NCBI RefSeq assembly: GCF_030272615.1
Contig: NC_081406.1
Coordinates: 396,264,439-396,328,438 of the forward strand
Direction: 5' to 3'
DNA: 64,000 bases
DNA from: Cryptomeria japonica
Lineage: Eukaryota; Streptophyta; Pinopsida; Cupressales; Cupressaceae
The position numbers were made by a program, and so were the translations under genes. This document shows, piece after piece, positions 11,610 to 23,883 of this stretch. The notes under the pieces were generated by a model that made no database searches, was not told the origin of the DNA, and saw nothing but the letters and a program-made list of their open reading frames with translations. How positions within the stretch are numbered: position 1 is the first letter of the stretch; each line of letters opens with the position of its first letter.

Positions 11610-12290
11610 ATCAAAGAAACTAATGATCAAGTATGGTGCATGTACTTTGATGGCTTGTGCAGTAAGGAAAGAAGTGGGGCTGGGATTCTATTCATTTCAC
11701 CAAGTGGAGAAATATTTAAGTATTCTTTCAAGTTAATGTTTGAATGTACCAACAATATTACTGAGTATGAGGCTCTAATCACATGACTGAACCTAGCAGT
11801 TAAGCATGAAATTAAAATCCTTAGTGTATTTGGGGAGTCATAATTGATAGTGTCCCAAATTAAAGAAAAATATGCCTCTAAACATATCAGATTGAAGTAA
11901 TATAGGAATGCAGTCTGGGAAACCATTAAATTATTTGATGCCTTTCAGATAAATTGGATTGATAGGTCAAAGAACATAATGGTCGACTTTCTAGCAAATA
12001 TTGCACTAAAGGAAAGTGATGTGACATTGAATGGGATATCAGAATTGGGGATAAAAGTCAGACCTTCTATCCCTGATAACCTATACAACTGGCAAATTTT
12101 TGAAGATGATGCTGACTTACTAAACTTCTTGCAGTGTGTGGATCATTATCAAGCTATTAACTTTAATGACTTTGTGGAAGAGACTAATGGGAAAGAAACT
12201 TTATTTGTACAGGAGATCATACAGCTAAAATCAAATAAATTACCAAGAGGTTTGGTTGCATTAGAAAGGACTTTCAATGCATAGGATAGA
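11610..12290 (+). pseudogene. Tat A additional RNase H (aRNH), located before RT
   Basis: This second RNase H is of the type acquired by Tat elements. Motifs: WCMYFDGLCSKERSGAGILF (first Asp), NNITEYEALI (Glu), FGES in place of GDS (third acidic position is Glu), then a TAG, and RSKNIMVDFLANIAL (last Asp). The linker after it (RPSIPDNLYNWQIFEDDADLLNFL) leads to RT. It lies between protease and RT, whereas the second Tat element in this window has the same domain after RT-RNase H. Stops at 11785, 11842 and 11898 inactivate it. Confidence 0.8.
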
Positions 12291-13310
12291 ATAGAAACTA
12301 AAGTCACTGCAATTAGAGAAAGTGATGTTGAACAAGTTAACTTAGGAAATGAGGAATCACCGAGGCATGTGTTTGTTGGAAAGAAATTAACCCCTGACAA
12401 GAAACAACAACTGATAATATTGCTCATAATGTATAGGCATGTTTTTGCATGGTCATATGATGACCTCAAAGCATATAGATAGGATCTTTTCTAGCATGAA
12501 ATACCCCTTAAACTTGATGACAAGCTGTTTAGACAAAAATAGAGACCTATAAACCCAACCTTGCTACCTAAGATGAAAGAATACATAATAAAAATGAAAG
12601 ATGCATGGATAATCAAACCTTGTAGGTATTCCAGTTGGGTTTCAAACCTCATGCCTGTTAGAAAAAAGAATGGAGACATAAGACTCTATGTAGACTTCAG
12701 GAACTTGAATATATCATCCTTGAAAGATAACTACCCATTACCAAATACGGATATCATGTTGCAGAAGGTGACTGGATGTGAACTATTATCTATGATGGAT
12801 GGATTCTCAGGTTATAACCAAGTGAAAGCCAGGGAGGTTGAGCAATACAAGACAACCTTTACAACACCATGGGGTCCCTATGTGTATGCAAGGATGCCAT
12901 TTGGCCTAACTAATGATGGGGAAACTTTCCAAAGAAAAATGGATGTAGCATTTATATAACTAATAGATATGATAATGGTGGTATATTAGGATGATCTAAC
13001 CACTTACTCAAAAAAGGCTGAAGACCACTACAATCACCTTGAAAGAATATTCAGAAAAGCCTTAGAATATGGGATCTCTCTTAATCCAAAGAAATGTCAT
13101 TTTGGAGTTGAGGAAGGAAAGCTCCTAGGACACATAGTATCTAAGGAGGGAGTAAAAATTGATCCTGAAAGAGTGGCTGTAATCAATGAAGTCCCCATTC
13201 CAAAAACTGTTAAATCCATTCAGTCATTTCTGGGACAATTCAACTTTGTTAGGAGATTCATCTTAAACTTTGCAGATATTGTAAAACCTATAGTGCAGAT
13301 GTTGAAGAAA
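12291..13310 (+). pseudogene. Tat A reverse transcriptase, broken
   Basis: Recognisable blocks are LPKMKEYIIKMKDAWIIKP, LMPVRKKNGDIRLYVDFRNL, LSMMDGFSGYNQVKA with the first catalytic Asp, and TTFTTPWGPYVYARMPFGL. The YxDD active site reads Tyr-stop-Asp-Asp (TAG at 12987). It continues through NPKKCHFGVEEGKLLGHIVS and SIQSFLGQFNFVRRFILNF. The ends of the domain are set by homology, not by start or stop codons. Confidence 0.85.
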
Positions 13311-13975
13311 GGAGCCAAGATAGATTGGGATGCAGAAGAACTGGAGTCCTTTGCAGTAATCAAGAGGGAAATATCTGAGGCACCAGTACTAATATCTCCA
13401 GATTTTAACAAACCATTTCTGATCTTTTCTTTTGCCTCTTGTCACACGGTAGCAACAGTATTATTACAGAAGAACCAAAATGGTTGTGAGAAAGCCATTG
13501 CATACTTCAGCAAATCGTTGAGCCCATCTGAGATCAAGTATGATATAAATGAGAAACATGCCTATGCTCTGGTGAAAGCAGTAAAACACTTTAGACCATA
13601 CCTGGTAGGGGCATAGATCACAATTTATGTTCCTAGTGCAGCAGTGAAAGATATTTTCAGACAAATAGAAGTAACAAGAAAAATGTGCGAATGGATCAAT
13701 CAAATCCAAGAGTTTAACATTGAGCTTAAGATTTTGCAAGTCATTAAGGGTCATGGATTAGCTAGACTCATGGTAGGAGCAGATTCTGAAGGATTTCAAG
13801 TAAATGAAGTTGGGCTTGAGGAAACCAGTTTCATCATCAAGAACACATCATGGTACATAGATGTTGTGTATTATCTTAAACACATGAATTGTCTAGACAA
13901 TATGACTAATAATCAAAAGAGGACCCTGAAGTTGAAATCATTAAAATATGTGATCATTAATGGCAAATTGTATTG
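13311..13975 (+). pseudogene. Tat A canonical RNase H, broken
   Basis: This follows RT directly: WDAEELESFAVIKREISEAPVL, then PFLIFSFASCHTVATVLLQ at the first catalytic region (Asp not conserved), AIAYFSKSLSPSEIKYDINEKHAYALVKAV, and the connection to integrase from about 13640. The catalytic residues of this domain are degenerate, as is common in Tat elements that also have an aRNH. Stops at 13614 and 13974. Confidence 0.7.
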
Positions 13976-15100
13976 AAAAAATAGAGATGGGATCTTGTTG
14001 CTTTGCCTCGATGATCATCAAGCAAAAAGAATCTTACAGGAAATGCATGGCGGGGTATGTGGTGGTCATTTTTCTGCTAAAACCACAACTCATAAGATAC
14101 TGAGGGGTGGATATTATTGGCCACATGTATTCAATGATGCATATACATATGTTAGGAAGTGTGAAGCATGCCAGAAGTTCTCAAGAAAATTGAAGTATCA
14201 GGGGGCTCTCCCATTAAGACCTATGCAGGTTGAAGAACCTTTTCAGCAATGGGGGTTGGATTTCATTGGGGAGATATCAGACAAATCTAGTGGAGGTCAC
14301 AAGTGGATATTGGTAGCCACCGATTAGTTAACCAAATGGGTAGAAGCAATTCCTACCAAGCATGCTACTAGCAAAGTAGTCATCAAATTCATGATGGAAA
14401 ATATCATTACCAGATTCGGTGTCCATGCTAGGATTATTGCTGATAATGGAATGTGCTTTCGATCCGTGAAATTCAATACCTTCTGTGAGGAGTATGGCAT
14501 CAAAATATCCCATTCATTTCCATATCATCCCCAAGGTAACGGGTAGGCTGAATCCAACAATAAAAATATCCTCAAGATCATCAAAAAGATGTTAGGACAA
14601 AAAAAGAGGATAGGATTCAAAATTGAGTCTGGCACTTTGGTCTGATAGAATAACAATCAAGAAGTGCACAGGAAAATCTCCATTTGAATTGGTTTATGCC
14701 AAGAAAGCTAGACTTCCATTGGATAATCTTCTTCTTGTCCATAGATTTATGATACAAGAAGAAATTGATGTGGAAAATCCTTTGTAGGCTGGTTCAGCTA
14801 GTAGAGCTTGATGAGATTAGAATAGAATCCCAAAAGCAGAATGTTAAGGCACAAAATCAAATGAAAAAATTATATGACAAAAGGGTAATAGATATGAAGT
14901 TTGAGATAGGTGATTGGGTCCTGATGTGGGATGCCAAAAACCAAGACAAAGGTAAGCATGGAAAGCTTGAGGCCCTTTGGCTTGGGCCATATGTGATTAT
15001 GGAGAAAGTAGGGGAGAATGCATATTACATACAAAGTGCCACAGGAGACAATCAGGAATTGCCAGTACATGGATAGTTCCTGAAGGGATTTTTCTCTTAA
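13976..15100 (+). pseudogene. Tat A integrase, broken
   Basis: The N-terminal HHCC zinc domain is seen as MHGGVCGGHFSAKTTTHKIL and YVRKCEACQKFS. The catalytic core shows WGLDFIGEIS (first Asp), IIADNGMCFRS (second Asp) and, after a TAG, AESNNK with the Glu. The C-terminal part WDAKNQDKGKHGKLEALWLG and PYVIMEKVGENAYYIQSATG is the usual GPY/F-type end of Tat integrases. The final FLKGFFS is followed by the TAA at 15098. Stops at 14325 and 14546 plus indels near 14600-14760 break it. Confidence 0.85.
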
Positions 15101-16400
15101 AATATTATTCCATGTACAGTAGATTAGGATTCATTTTCCATTGTATATACCGCCAACTACCATTAGTAGGTCCCTAATCACTAGAGAGTCCAGGCCCTTG
15201 AAGGTATCTATGACATACCCTCATCCCCAGTCAAAGCCACTGTTGAGCATCATATTTAAAATTTGTTAAAAATCCATGGTTTTATAGGGAGTTAAGATGA
15301 TTTTGAAAAAAGAGTAATAAAAGGCTAAATATGCCCTTAATAAAATTGATAGAAACCCTAAAAATCCCACCAATACCAAAAACCCCTAAGACATCACCTA
15401 AACTAAAGCTGTCGGTAATAGATGTCCATCCTTCATCGAAATGCCTAGCCTGACCAAAATGATTCTATCGAAGAAGCCTACCAATATCCTATCAATAAAG
15501 TGACTTATCGAACAAACCTTGGCCACAATGGATCTCCAAAAGGATTCACCAAAAACATTAGTTCCATTGACATAAAATACATTGAGGAAATTGGAAGTAG
15601 TCCCACCGATAAAATAAAGAGTATCGATGAAACTACAATATCGATGAGACATGTGAATAGCTCATCGAGGGAGGAAGTTTGGCCAAAAGAGTAATATCAA
15701 AGGAACCAACAGATATTTTATCAATGAAGCTATTTCAAGGAAAAGAGCATATTGAAGAGGCAAAAAAGATGTTGATCGAAGATAGCTTTCTCATCGAAGG
15801 ATGAAGCATTAATGAAACACAAGAAATTTCCATCGATGACTTGTTATCGACTGAACATAAATAGTCGAAGGAGAGTATTTTTATTTTACCGGAAAGGAAA
15901 ATTTCATCGACACTAGTACAAAGGCCAGATGATGAAGAACTATTTCAATTGAATTCTAACATCAATAAGATGATGGGGGGACTTAATGATAAAAGGATTT
16001 TCATCAAAAAGCAAGATTTTGATGAACTGATAAAACATTACACCGATACAAACACTTATAGCAAGGCTTTGATGAGACCAAGAGATGTGTCAGCGATGAT
16101 GTCAATTTCACTGAAGTAAAGAATGATGTCGATGGAATATGGTGTTTCGAGGAAACATAAGGTAAAGCCGTCAAGAAATATAATTTTATCAAAGTGCAGC
16201 ACAAGTGTAACGTTAAATAAGCGTCGGTGGAAAATTCAAAACACTGCTAGACAAATGATTACCCATTGCCACGAAGATCAAAACAAATCTCAGTAAAAGT
16301 CACATAACCATAATTTTAAAATGAATACCTATGTGACCATTGCTTAGCTGGAATTATTAACTGGTAAGTTCACCATAAATGCTCAATGAATTGATGAAGT
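15101..16400 (+). other. Tat A spacer with recurring atcgatga-type words
   Basis: No gene is found between integrase and the accessory ORF. From about 15400 to 16200 short words such as atcgatga, tcatcga, atcgaag and ttatcga recur at irregular spacing, as in a diverged short tandem array. Such arrays are known in the 3' non-coding part of Tat/Ogre elements. Confidence 0.55.
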
Positions 16401-16630
16401 AGGAGACATTGTTGACAGTGCCTAAGAGAATTCACAAAGAGCAATTCAGAGCCAGGCAATTCAGAATTAGGTTTGCAAGAAGTGCCCTTGGAATTCAACT
16501 AAGATCTTCTCCCTCAAAAACCTGTGATTAAAATCAAGCCATCATCTCCGAAGGCCAGTAAGGTTAGGAAAGCAAAAGAAACCCAATCTATAGACTATAA
16601 ACCTAAGAGACAAAAGAGGGAAGGGTGTTC
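16401..16630 (+). pseudogene. Tat A accessory ORF, 5' fragment
   Basis: A reading frame rich in Lys/Arg/Pro (PVIKIKPSSPKASKVRKAKE, KPKRQKREG) runs to the insertion point of the chromovirus at 16630/16631. It joins in frame with the sequence at 31293 once the chromovirus and one copy of the target duplication are disregarded. The start is not certain because TAA stops occur near 16420 and 16502. The basic composition could mean nucleic-acid binding or a nuclear localisation signal. Confidence 0.5.
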
Positions 16631-18239
16631 TGGTGTAGGGGCACAAGCCTAAGAACTCATCATTTCCTCTTTCATTATTTCATGTTTTGGTTTCATGGGG
16701 TTGTAATGGATCTGAGAATCCTATGTTCATATTTTGTTTTGAAAATAAAGTCCTAATAGTCCATTTTGTAAGACCTAGTGGCCTAGGGTGCATTATAAAC
16801 CGTATGGTCAACTATGGTCAAAGGGACTTGGGATGTGTAGATTTAGTGAGTTCCATGTATTTTGGTTTATTTAGGTCCAATATAATATGTTTAGGCTCCT
16901 AGGTCTATGTTTGAAGTTAATTTGTTGGCAAATTGCAAAATTGTCAAAAATTGGCAAAATGTTGCCAACTTGGTGAACAACTTTTTGAAAAGTTGTTAAA
17001 ATCAGTTTCCAATGTTCACAACCACTTTGTTTCAGTTGGAACATGTTTACATGGCTATAAAATGCCTCAAAAAACTCTTTCGGAGTTGTTGTTGGTGAAT
17101 ATTTGTAATTTGACATTTTGAAGCAATAAAAAAATACTGCATTTTCCAGAAAATTTGTTGTTCTTTCGGTTGGTACAAAATTTAACGACCTCTAAAATGA
17201 AAAATTATTTCATGGGAAGTTATAGGGGTGAAATAAATTTCTTTTGAGTCCAACCAGAGCTTTTGAGGTGGATTTTTGAATGAGTTATAGTGTAACATTC
17301 CAAAACAGCCCGTGAAAGGGCATAAACCAAGGGTTTCATCTTTTCTTTCCCTTTTCTTCCAATCTAATCATGGAAAAAGTCTAAAACTTGGTTGGATAGA
17401 AGATCTGGGAGTGTACTATGATATTCAAGAAGTTTTAGACCAGGATAATGTGGTTGGAGAATATTTTCTTCAAGTTTGAAGCGAGGCATCCCCATGTGAC
17501 TAGCATACGGTGGTGAAGAAGACTTTGACATTTCCCCATAATTTTTGATCAGATACAAACCAAGACTTGTAACTTTGGATTTGGTGATTTTTTGAGTTCC
17601 CCAAGGTTTTCCAATAACTTCCCTTCAGAAATTTCCAATTGGAAGGGTAGTTCCTTTGTTAAAGTGCTCATTTAACCCCATTTAGCCTAGTTGAGGGTTT
17701 ACTAGAAATGGTATTTGTAGGAGGTTTCAGATCAAACCCTTTTGGAAAAAGTGTTGTCCTAGGTTTTTAATGGTGAATATAAAATTAAATTTCTTTGTCC
17801 TTTTTAATTTTTGGGAGAGAAACCAAAAAGTCACTTTTGAGGGCTAGTTGGCTAGAATAGCCATTTTGCACTTTGACCCCTTTGAGACTTGATCAACCAA
17901 ATCTGAGGGTTGTTTAACATCATTGCAGGTTTTTTCATCCTAATAAACTTTATTTGAGTCTTTGTGGACTTGTAGAACCATTTTGGAGGGGTGTGAGCCA
18001 TTTGAGCAACTTTTGAGCACTTTGCCTGTGGGGTTGACAAACCAAAGTTGATAGCCTTTGTAACATGTCTCAGTGGGGGGTTATGGGGATGAAAAAAATT
18101 GAAATGAGACATTGATTTGTTTCTTGTCAAGGTGTGAGGTCTAGTTGGAAAAATCTCTTTTGAAAGGGATTGGGTTGCCAGTTGAGCAAGTGAGCAACTT
18201 GGAGCATTTTCAAGTTGTTGGAACCATACCTCTACATCA
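16631..18239 (+). repeat. Chromovirus 5' LTR
   Basis: A direct repeat of 29679-31287 with the same length and 5'-TG...CA-3' ends. A candidate TATA box and polyadenylation signal lie inside. Confidence 0.95.
17056..17130 (+). promoter_or_regulatory. Candidate core promoter and poly(A) signal in chromovirus LTR
   Basis: TATAAAA at 17056-17062 is followed about 69 bp later by AATAAA at 17125-17130. Both recur at the same places in the 3' LTR (30104 and 30173). The spacing is right for a short R region between them. Inferred only. Confidence 0.45.
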
Positions 18240-18241
18240 AT

Positions 18242-18256
18242 TGGTATCAGAGCAAG
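18242..18256 (+). other. Chromovirus primer-binding site
   Basis: TGGTATCAGAGCAAG begins 2 nt after the LTR and matches the 3' end complement of initiator tRNA-Met, the usual primer of this group. Confidence 0.9.
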
Positions 18257-18292
18257 TGTGATCCTTAGGAGAAGGATTGTTTCAGTTTAGCC

Positions 18293-18594
18293 ATGTTAGG
18301 GGAAGAAGAAGAGGGTGAGTTGTCCTCAAGGATGACTAATGCACATATAGTGAAGTTTTTGAAAGATCAAAACTTGGTTCACAAGATTGATTCCTTGCAT
18401 AAGGAGGTTGATAGACTTAATGGGGAACTTCGTAAGAAAAGTGGTGGAAACTTTGATGTGGTTGAAGAGGGGATTTATGAGGAACCCCTTGAGTAGGATG
18501 AGGAAGAAGAAGTGCTTGCTGATCAGAGACTACTTGTGAAGACCCTGAAGGCCATGGAGAAAAGGACCATGGATATTAGGTTGGACCTACCTTC
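18293..18594 (+). pseudogene. Chromovirus gag, N-terminal fragment
   Basis: The start of gag-pol, from the ATG at 18293: an acidic leader (GEEEEGELSS) and a helix-rich stretch (LVHKIDSLHKEVDRLNGELR) that looks coiled coil. A TAG at 18494 interrupts, then the frame reads KTLKAMEKRTMDIRLDLP. It is cut at 18594 by the Copia insertion and resumes in frame at 25336 as SYDGN...DAPVEWIDALTSFF. Confidence 0.75.
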
Positions 18595-19672
18595 TGTTGG
18601 TATTTTGGTATGGTTTTGTCATTGATGTCAACACCTACTAAATACACCTACTTTGGAGATCCAGTAACATTCACTAGCAAATAGTAAACTATGCAACAGT
18701 TACCAGTATATGGTTCACTGATAGGATATAATGTTCACTGGCAGGATATAATGTTCACCGGTACCTGCAATGACATGGAAGACACTTGGTAATATTGAAG
18801 ACATCATGTGGACACTTTATGTTGAAGTAATAATCATTGGTATATTCTTATTTGCATATTTTCTTTTACTAGCAAATAGGTCCAGGTTATCTAGGGTTAC
18901 ACCGGTAGGTTTATCTTTTCCAGATCAGCATGGCATGCTATGGAGATGATTTATTATTGTTGTAAATGCATTAAGCCGACATGTTCAATCGGTTATTGCA
19001 TCGGATATTGTATTGTTTGTAAAATGTTTTTATTGTAATATCTTGTAGAGCCGACCTACTAAAATTGGTCTTAGGGTATGGTATAAATGTAAGATCTTAT
19101 TTGTAAGATCAAGTGTGGAATGCGAAAAAGAATTGTGTTAAGGTATATGCGAGATCAAGCAGAGGTATACATGAAGACATCATTCGAAGGTGAAGTTAGG
19201 TTTTTGCAGAAGCATATCAGCATTACACTGGTATTGAATCTAGCATATGAAAATGCTATTTTGTGCAGTACATTCTTATTGGATTTAACCATCCAACTGT
19301 AGTCAATGTGACTCCCATTTGTGATTGAGCAGTGAGCTCTAGGCTGTTGGCCTTTCTGCATGTGCAGACCCTTCTTTGTACACTTCCTATCTGCAGTAGT
19401 ATCATCTGACTATGGGTAAGGTTTCCCATCGTGGTTTTTCCCCTTATAGGGTTTCCACGTACAAATATTGGTGTCATGTGTTGTGGATGACTTTGTGCTT
19501 ATGTTTCATGCAATTGATTCTTACCAGTATAGCAATTTTCTGTTAACACTGTTTACCGACATAATTAACTATCTTACCGGTATTAAGCATTAAGTTGGTT
19601 AATAAGTTTTTGGTTTGAATTTATTTGACAACTGATTCATCCCCCCCCTCTCAGTTGTCTCTGGGACCTACA
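18595..19672 (+). repeat. Copia 5' LTR
   Basis: A direct repeat of 24279-25335. It carries one more ~20-bp tandem unit (18711-18730 and 18731-18750, tggttcactgataggatata type) than the 3' copy, which explains most of the length difference. TATAAAT at 19082-19088 (24746 in the 3' copy) is a candidate TATA box. Confidence 0.95.
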
Positions 19673-19674
19673 AT

Positions 19675-19686
19675 TGGTATCAGAGC
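19675..19686 (+). other. Copia primer-binding site
   Basis: TGGTATCAGAGC, complementary to the 3' end of initiator tRNA-Met, lies 2 nt after the LTR. Confidence 0.9.
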
Positions 19687-19729
19687 TTAGTCCTCTTTTT
19701 GCAGAAGTTTAACAACTTGAGGAGATCCA

Positions 19730-20900
19730 ATGTCTACTAATTATTTCAGAAAGGATAGTCCTAAACTTGATGGAACCAACTATGGGATATGGAAAATCAG
19801 AATGGAGACACATCTGAATGGCATTGGTAAAGACATCTAGGAAGTTACTAAGAATGGTTATACTGCTACTGTAGTTGGTCAGACTGCTCCTACTACTTTA
19901 GCCAAAGATGAAGAAAATGATTGCAAAGCTAGAGAAACACTCTTGAGCGCATTATCAGATCAACAAATCATGGGATTATCACATAGATCCATTGCAAAAG
20001 CTATTTGGGATCATTTGGAAACATTGAATGAAGGGGATTCCATAGTCAAAATTGCAAAACTTGAAAGCTTCCGAGTCAGGTATGAACATCTGAAACTGGA
20101 AGAAGATGAAAGGATTTCTGCTTTTATGGAAAGAGTAAATGAAATTGTTTTGGGTATCAAATGTTCTGGAGGAACCTTGAGTGAAGATGAGATTGTTTCA
20201 AAAATCTTAAGAGGTTTACCACCGGCATATAAAATGAAGGTTACTACTATAAATGAGTTGAGAACAATGCCTAATACATCAGTAACTAGGGATACATTGA
20301 TTGGAAAACTTTCAGCTTTTGAAATTGAGGAATTTGGTCCTGTTACTACTATAAAAACCAATTTGGCCTTCAAAGCATCAACATCATCTACTCCATCCTT
20401 TGACAAATCAGATTGGAGAGCCTTTTATGCAAGAGAACTTGAAGAAACCAGGAAGGAGAATGAAGAGCTTGAAGAACTTGAAGCACTATTCGCAAGAAAA
20501 ATGCCAAAAGGCCCAATTGGAAGTAAGTATGAAGGTAAAGCACCCTTTAAATGTTTTAACTGCAATAAGATTGGTCATATGGCTTCAAGATGCCCTGATA
20601 GACATGCTAGACTAAGAGAAGAAGCTAGAAGGACATACAAACCTAATCCTGAATATCAGAAATACAGATTCAAGAAAATCAAAGATAAATCTTGTTACAT
20701 TGTTGATGAAGGTGTGACTGATGATTCTGATGAGGATCTAGCAGACAATGGATGGGTCTTTGTTGCTATAACAGAAGATCAACCGGTACCTATTGCTCAA
20801 CCGGTAGAAAAAGCCCTAGCAACTAAAGTTGAATCAAAGGATGAATGGATTATTGACTCAGGATGCTCACATCACATGACTGGAGACAAAGGTAAATTCT
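19730..20900 (+). pseudogene. Copia gag and protease
   Basis: From the ATG at 19730 the frame reads as a Copia gag (KLDGTNYGIWKIRMETHLNG), with a TAG at 19838 soon after. The UBN2-type capsid core follows (AKAIWDHLETLNEGD, SDEDEIVSKILRGLPPAYK region). A CCHC zinc knuckle, CFNCNKIGHMASRCPD, is at about 20552. The protease active site is WIIDSGCSHHMTG at about 20850, intact with Asp-Ser-Gly. After the single early stop the frame is open for over 630 codons. Confidence 0.92.
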
Positions 20901-22050
20901 TGAACTTTCAAAAATACAATGGAGGTTTAGTAAGATTCAGAGATGGCAAAGCCTGTTCAATCAAAGGTAAGGGTTCAATATCTCTTGATGGTAAACATAA
21001 CACTGACAATGTCTACTATGTTGAAGGATTAAAACATAATCTTTTAAGTGTTGGTCAATTAGTTGAGAAAGGTTTTCAGTTACAATTTAAAAATGGAAAA
21101 TGCAAAATCATGAATAGAACTGGTTTGGAAATTGCAACCGGTAATCAGACTAGAGGTAATATCTTTCATTTGAATAACAGTGAAAAGGCATGCTTAATTG
21201 CACATATAGATGAAAGTTGGCTATGGCATAAAAGACTATGTCATGTAAATTTTGATTGCATGGTAAAAATTAGTACTTCTAAGGCAGTTAGAGATCTACC
21301 TAAAATTGTGAAACCTCAGAATACAATTTGCAAGGAATGTCAATTTGGAAAACAAGTTAGAGCTAGTTTCAAAAGTATTCCAGAAAAATCCAATAATGCT
21401 CTTGATTTAATTCACACTGATTTATGTGGTCCAGCTAGAACTAAAAGCTTACAAGGTGATAGCTATTTCATGCTAATTATTGATGATTATTCTAGATTGT
21501 GTTGGGTTACTTTTCTCAAAAAAAAATCAGAAGCACTTGGGAAGTTCAAGCTATTCAAAGCAATGGTTGAAAATAAAACAGGTAAGAAAATTAAATGTTT
21601 AAGATCAGATCAAGGAGGAGAATTCACATCTAGAGATTTTAATACATTTTGTGAAGTAAATGGAATCAAAAGACAATTATCAGCACCTCGGACACCACAA
21701 CAGAATGGAGTTGTTGAAAGGAAAAGCAGAACTATTTTGGATGCAACAAGAAGTATGTTATCAGAAGCAAATCTACCACGTGTACTAGAGAGAGGCAGTA
21801 AGCACTGCTGTCTATACATTCAACAAAGTTCACATCAAAGGTGAAACCGGTAAGACCCCTCATGAACTATGGTTTGGTAATACTCCTACTCTTAAGTATT
21901 TCAGAATTTTTGGAAGTAAATGTTATATTAGAAGAGATGAGTATATTGGCAAGTTTGATCCTAGAAGTGATGAAGGAATATTTCTTGGTTATTCATCTAA
22001 GAGTAAAGCTTATAGATGTTTTAATAAAAAGATTACAAAAAAATATTGAG
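20901..22050 (+). pseudogene. Copia integrase, frameshifted
   Basis: This contains the GAG-pre-integrase HHCC segment (WLWHKRLCHVNFDCMVKI, NTICKECQFGKQ), then the catalytic core: LIHTDLCGPA (Asp), LRSDQGGEFTS (Asp) and QQNGVVERKSRTI (Glu). All three catalytic residues are kept. A frameshift near 21782 and a TAG at 21786 (Trp of the usual YWREA) cut it. The sequence continues in another frame as AVSTAVYTFNKVHIKGE, with TPHELWFGNTPTLKYFRIFG. Confidence 0.92.
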
Positions 22051-23881
22051 AGTACAAATGTAAAGATTGATGAACAATTCAGAGGAACTTCAAGGTATAT
22101 AGACTCTGAACTGGTAACAGAAATTATGACAAATGAACCTACAATAAATCCACCGGTACAGAATGATGATCCAATTACTCCGGTATCATCAGAAGATTCC
22201 ACAGTAAATGAAGAACAACAACAGACTAAGACACCCCGGTATGTAAGACTGAATCATTCTGAAGATCAGATAATTGGAAGAAAATTTAAAGGAGTCATGA
22301 CAAGAGGAAGATTGGTGAATGAAGAGGTATGTCTTATTTCTCAAATTGAACCATTATCTATCAATGAGGCATGTGAAGACAAATTTTGGATCAAAGCTAT
22401 GGAAGAAGAATTAGGACAAATTGAGAAAAATAATACTTGGACATTAGTTCCCCGGCCTAAAAATAAAAATGTAATTGGAACCAAATGGGTATTTAGAAAC
22501 AAACTCAATGAAGATGGTAAGGTTGTCAGAAATAAAGTAAGACTAGTGTGTAAGGGATATTCTTAGAAAGAAGGAGTTGATTACAATGAAACCTTTGCAC
22601 CGGTAGCCAGAATTAAGGCAGTTAGATTATTCTTGGCCTTTGCAGCTCACAAGGATTACAAAGTTTATCAAATGGTTATTAAATGTGCATTTTTGAATGG
22701 AGATCTTGAAGAGGAAGTCTATATTGAACAACCTGATGGATTTTCCTTTATAGATGACAATGATATGGTTTGCAGATTAAGAAAATCTTTGTATGGACTA
22801 AAACAAGCTCCAAGAGCTTGGTATGCAAGATTGGATAAGTATCTTTTAAAGATTGGTTTTACTAAAGGAAATGCAGATAGCAATTTATATTACAAAGTAA
22901 CTAATGATGATATCTTGATTATTGAAGTATTTGTTGATGATATAATCTTTAGAGGAGAAGATGAATTATGCAAAGAATTTTCTCTTGAAATGCAGCATGA
23001 ATTTGAAATGTCTATGATAGGAGAAATAAAATTCTTTTTAGGATTGCAAATTTTACAGACTGATAAAGGCATATTTTTGAGTCAATCTAAGTACTTGAAA
23101 GAACTACTTAAGAAATTTGGGATGGAAAACTCTAAACCGGTAAGCACACCCATGACTACAAATGACAAATTATCTCAAAGGGATGAATCTACACCTGTTA
23201 ATCCGACCAGATACAAATCTATGATAGGAGGTTTACTATATTTGACACAAACCAGACTTGATATTATGAATGCAGTATGTATAGTTTCTAGATTTTAGAG
23301 TAATCCTAGGGAAAATCATGAATCAGCAGTAAAAAGGATTTTTCGGTACTTACAAGGCATAGTAAATCTTGGATTATGGTATCCTAAAGATGAAAATTTT
23401 GATTTATATGCATACACAGATGCAAATTGGGCAGGAGATGTGGATGATAGAAAAAGAACCACTAGAGGAGCATTCTTTCTTGGAAAGAGATTAGTTTCTT
23501 GGTTAAGTAAGAAACAGAGTTGTACATCTTTATCAACAACAAAATCAAAATATGTTGCAACAACAACAAACTGTACACAGGTAATTTGGCTTAAGCAAAT
23601 GTTGAAAGACATAAAGGTAAAATGCAAGGAACCTATTACTATATATTGTGATAACATTGTAGCAATTGATATATCTAACAATCTAGTATTACATTCTAAA
23701 ACAAAACATGTTTCTATCAAACTGAATTTTCTAAGGGAAAAAGTTGAAGAAAAGGAGATAAAACTGGTTTATGTGAATACTAAAGAATAGCTTGCAGATA
23801 TTTTCACAAAACCTTTGCCTAAGGAAACTTTTGAGTATCTCAGAGATCAGCTCGGAGTCTTACCTCCACTGGTAGAGACTT
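22051..23881 (+). pseudogene. Copia reverse transcriptase and RNase H
   Basis: RT motifs: WIKAMEEELGQIEKNNTWTL, GTKWVFRNKLNEDG, a TAG at 22564 where Gln is expected (KGYS-stop-KEGVDYNETF), KSLYGLKQAPRAWYARLD, and the active site VFVDDIIF. A TAG at 23296 follows SRF. RNase H is LYAYTDANWAGDVDDRKRTT (first Asp), then TKSKYVATTTNCTQVIWLKQ with the usual Glu altered, and IYCDNIVAIDIS. A TAG at 23788 again replaces Gln before LADIFTKPLP. The last codon is at 23879, with TAG at 23881-23883. Confidence 0.92.
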
Positions 23882-23883
23882 AG

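Noticed and set aside
18242-18256. tRNA-like sequence TGGTATCAGAGC (also at 19675 and on minus at 50120)
   Set aside because: These are retrotransposon primer-binding sites next to LTR ends. No cloverleaf is present.
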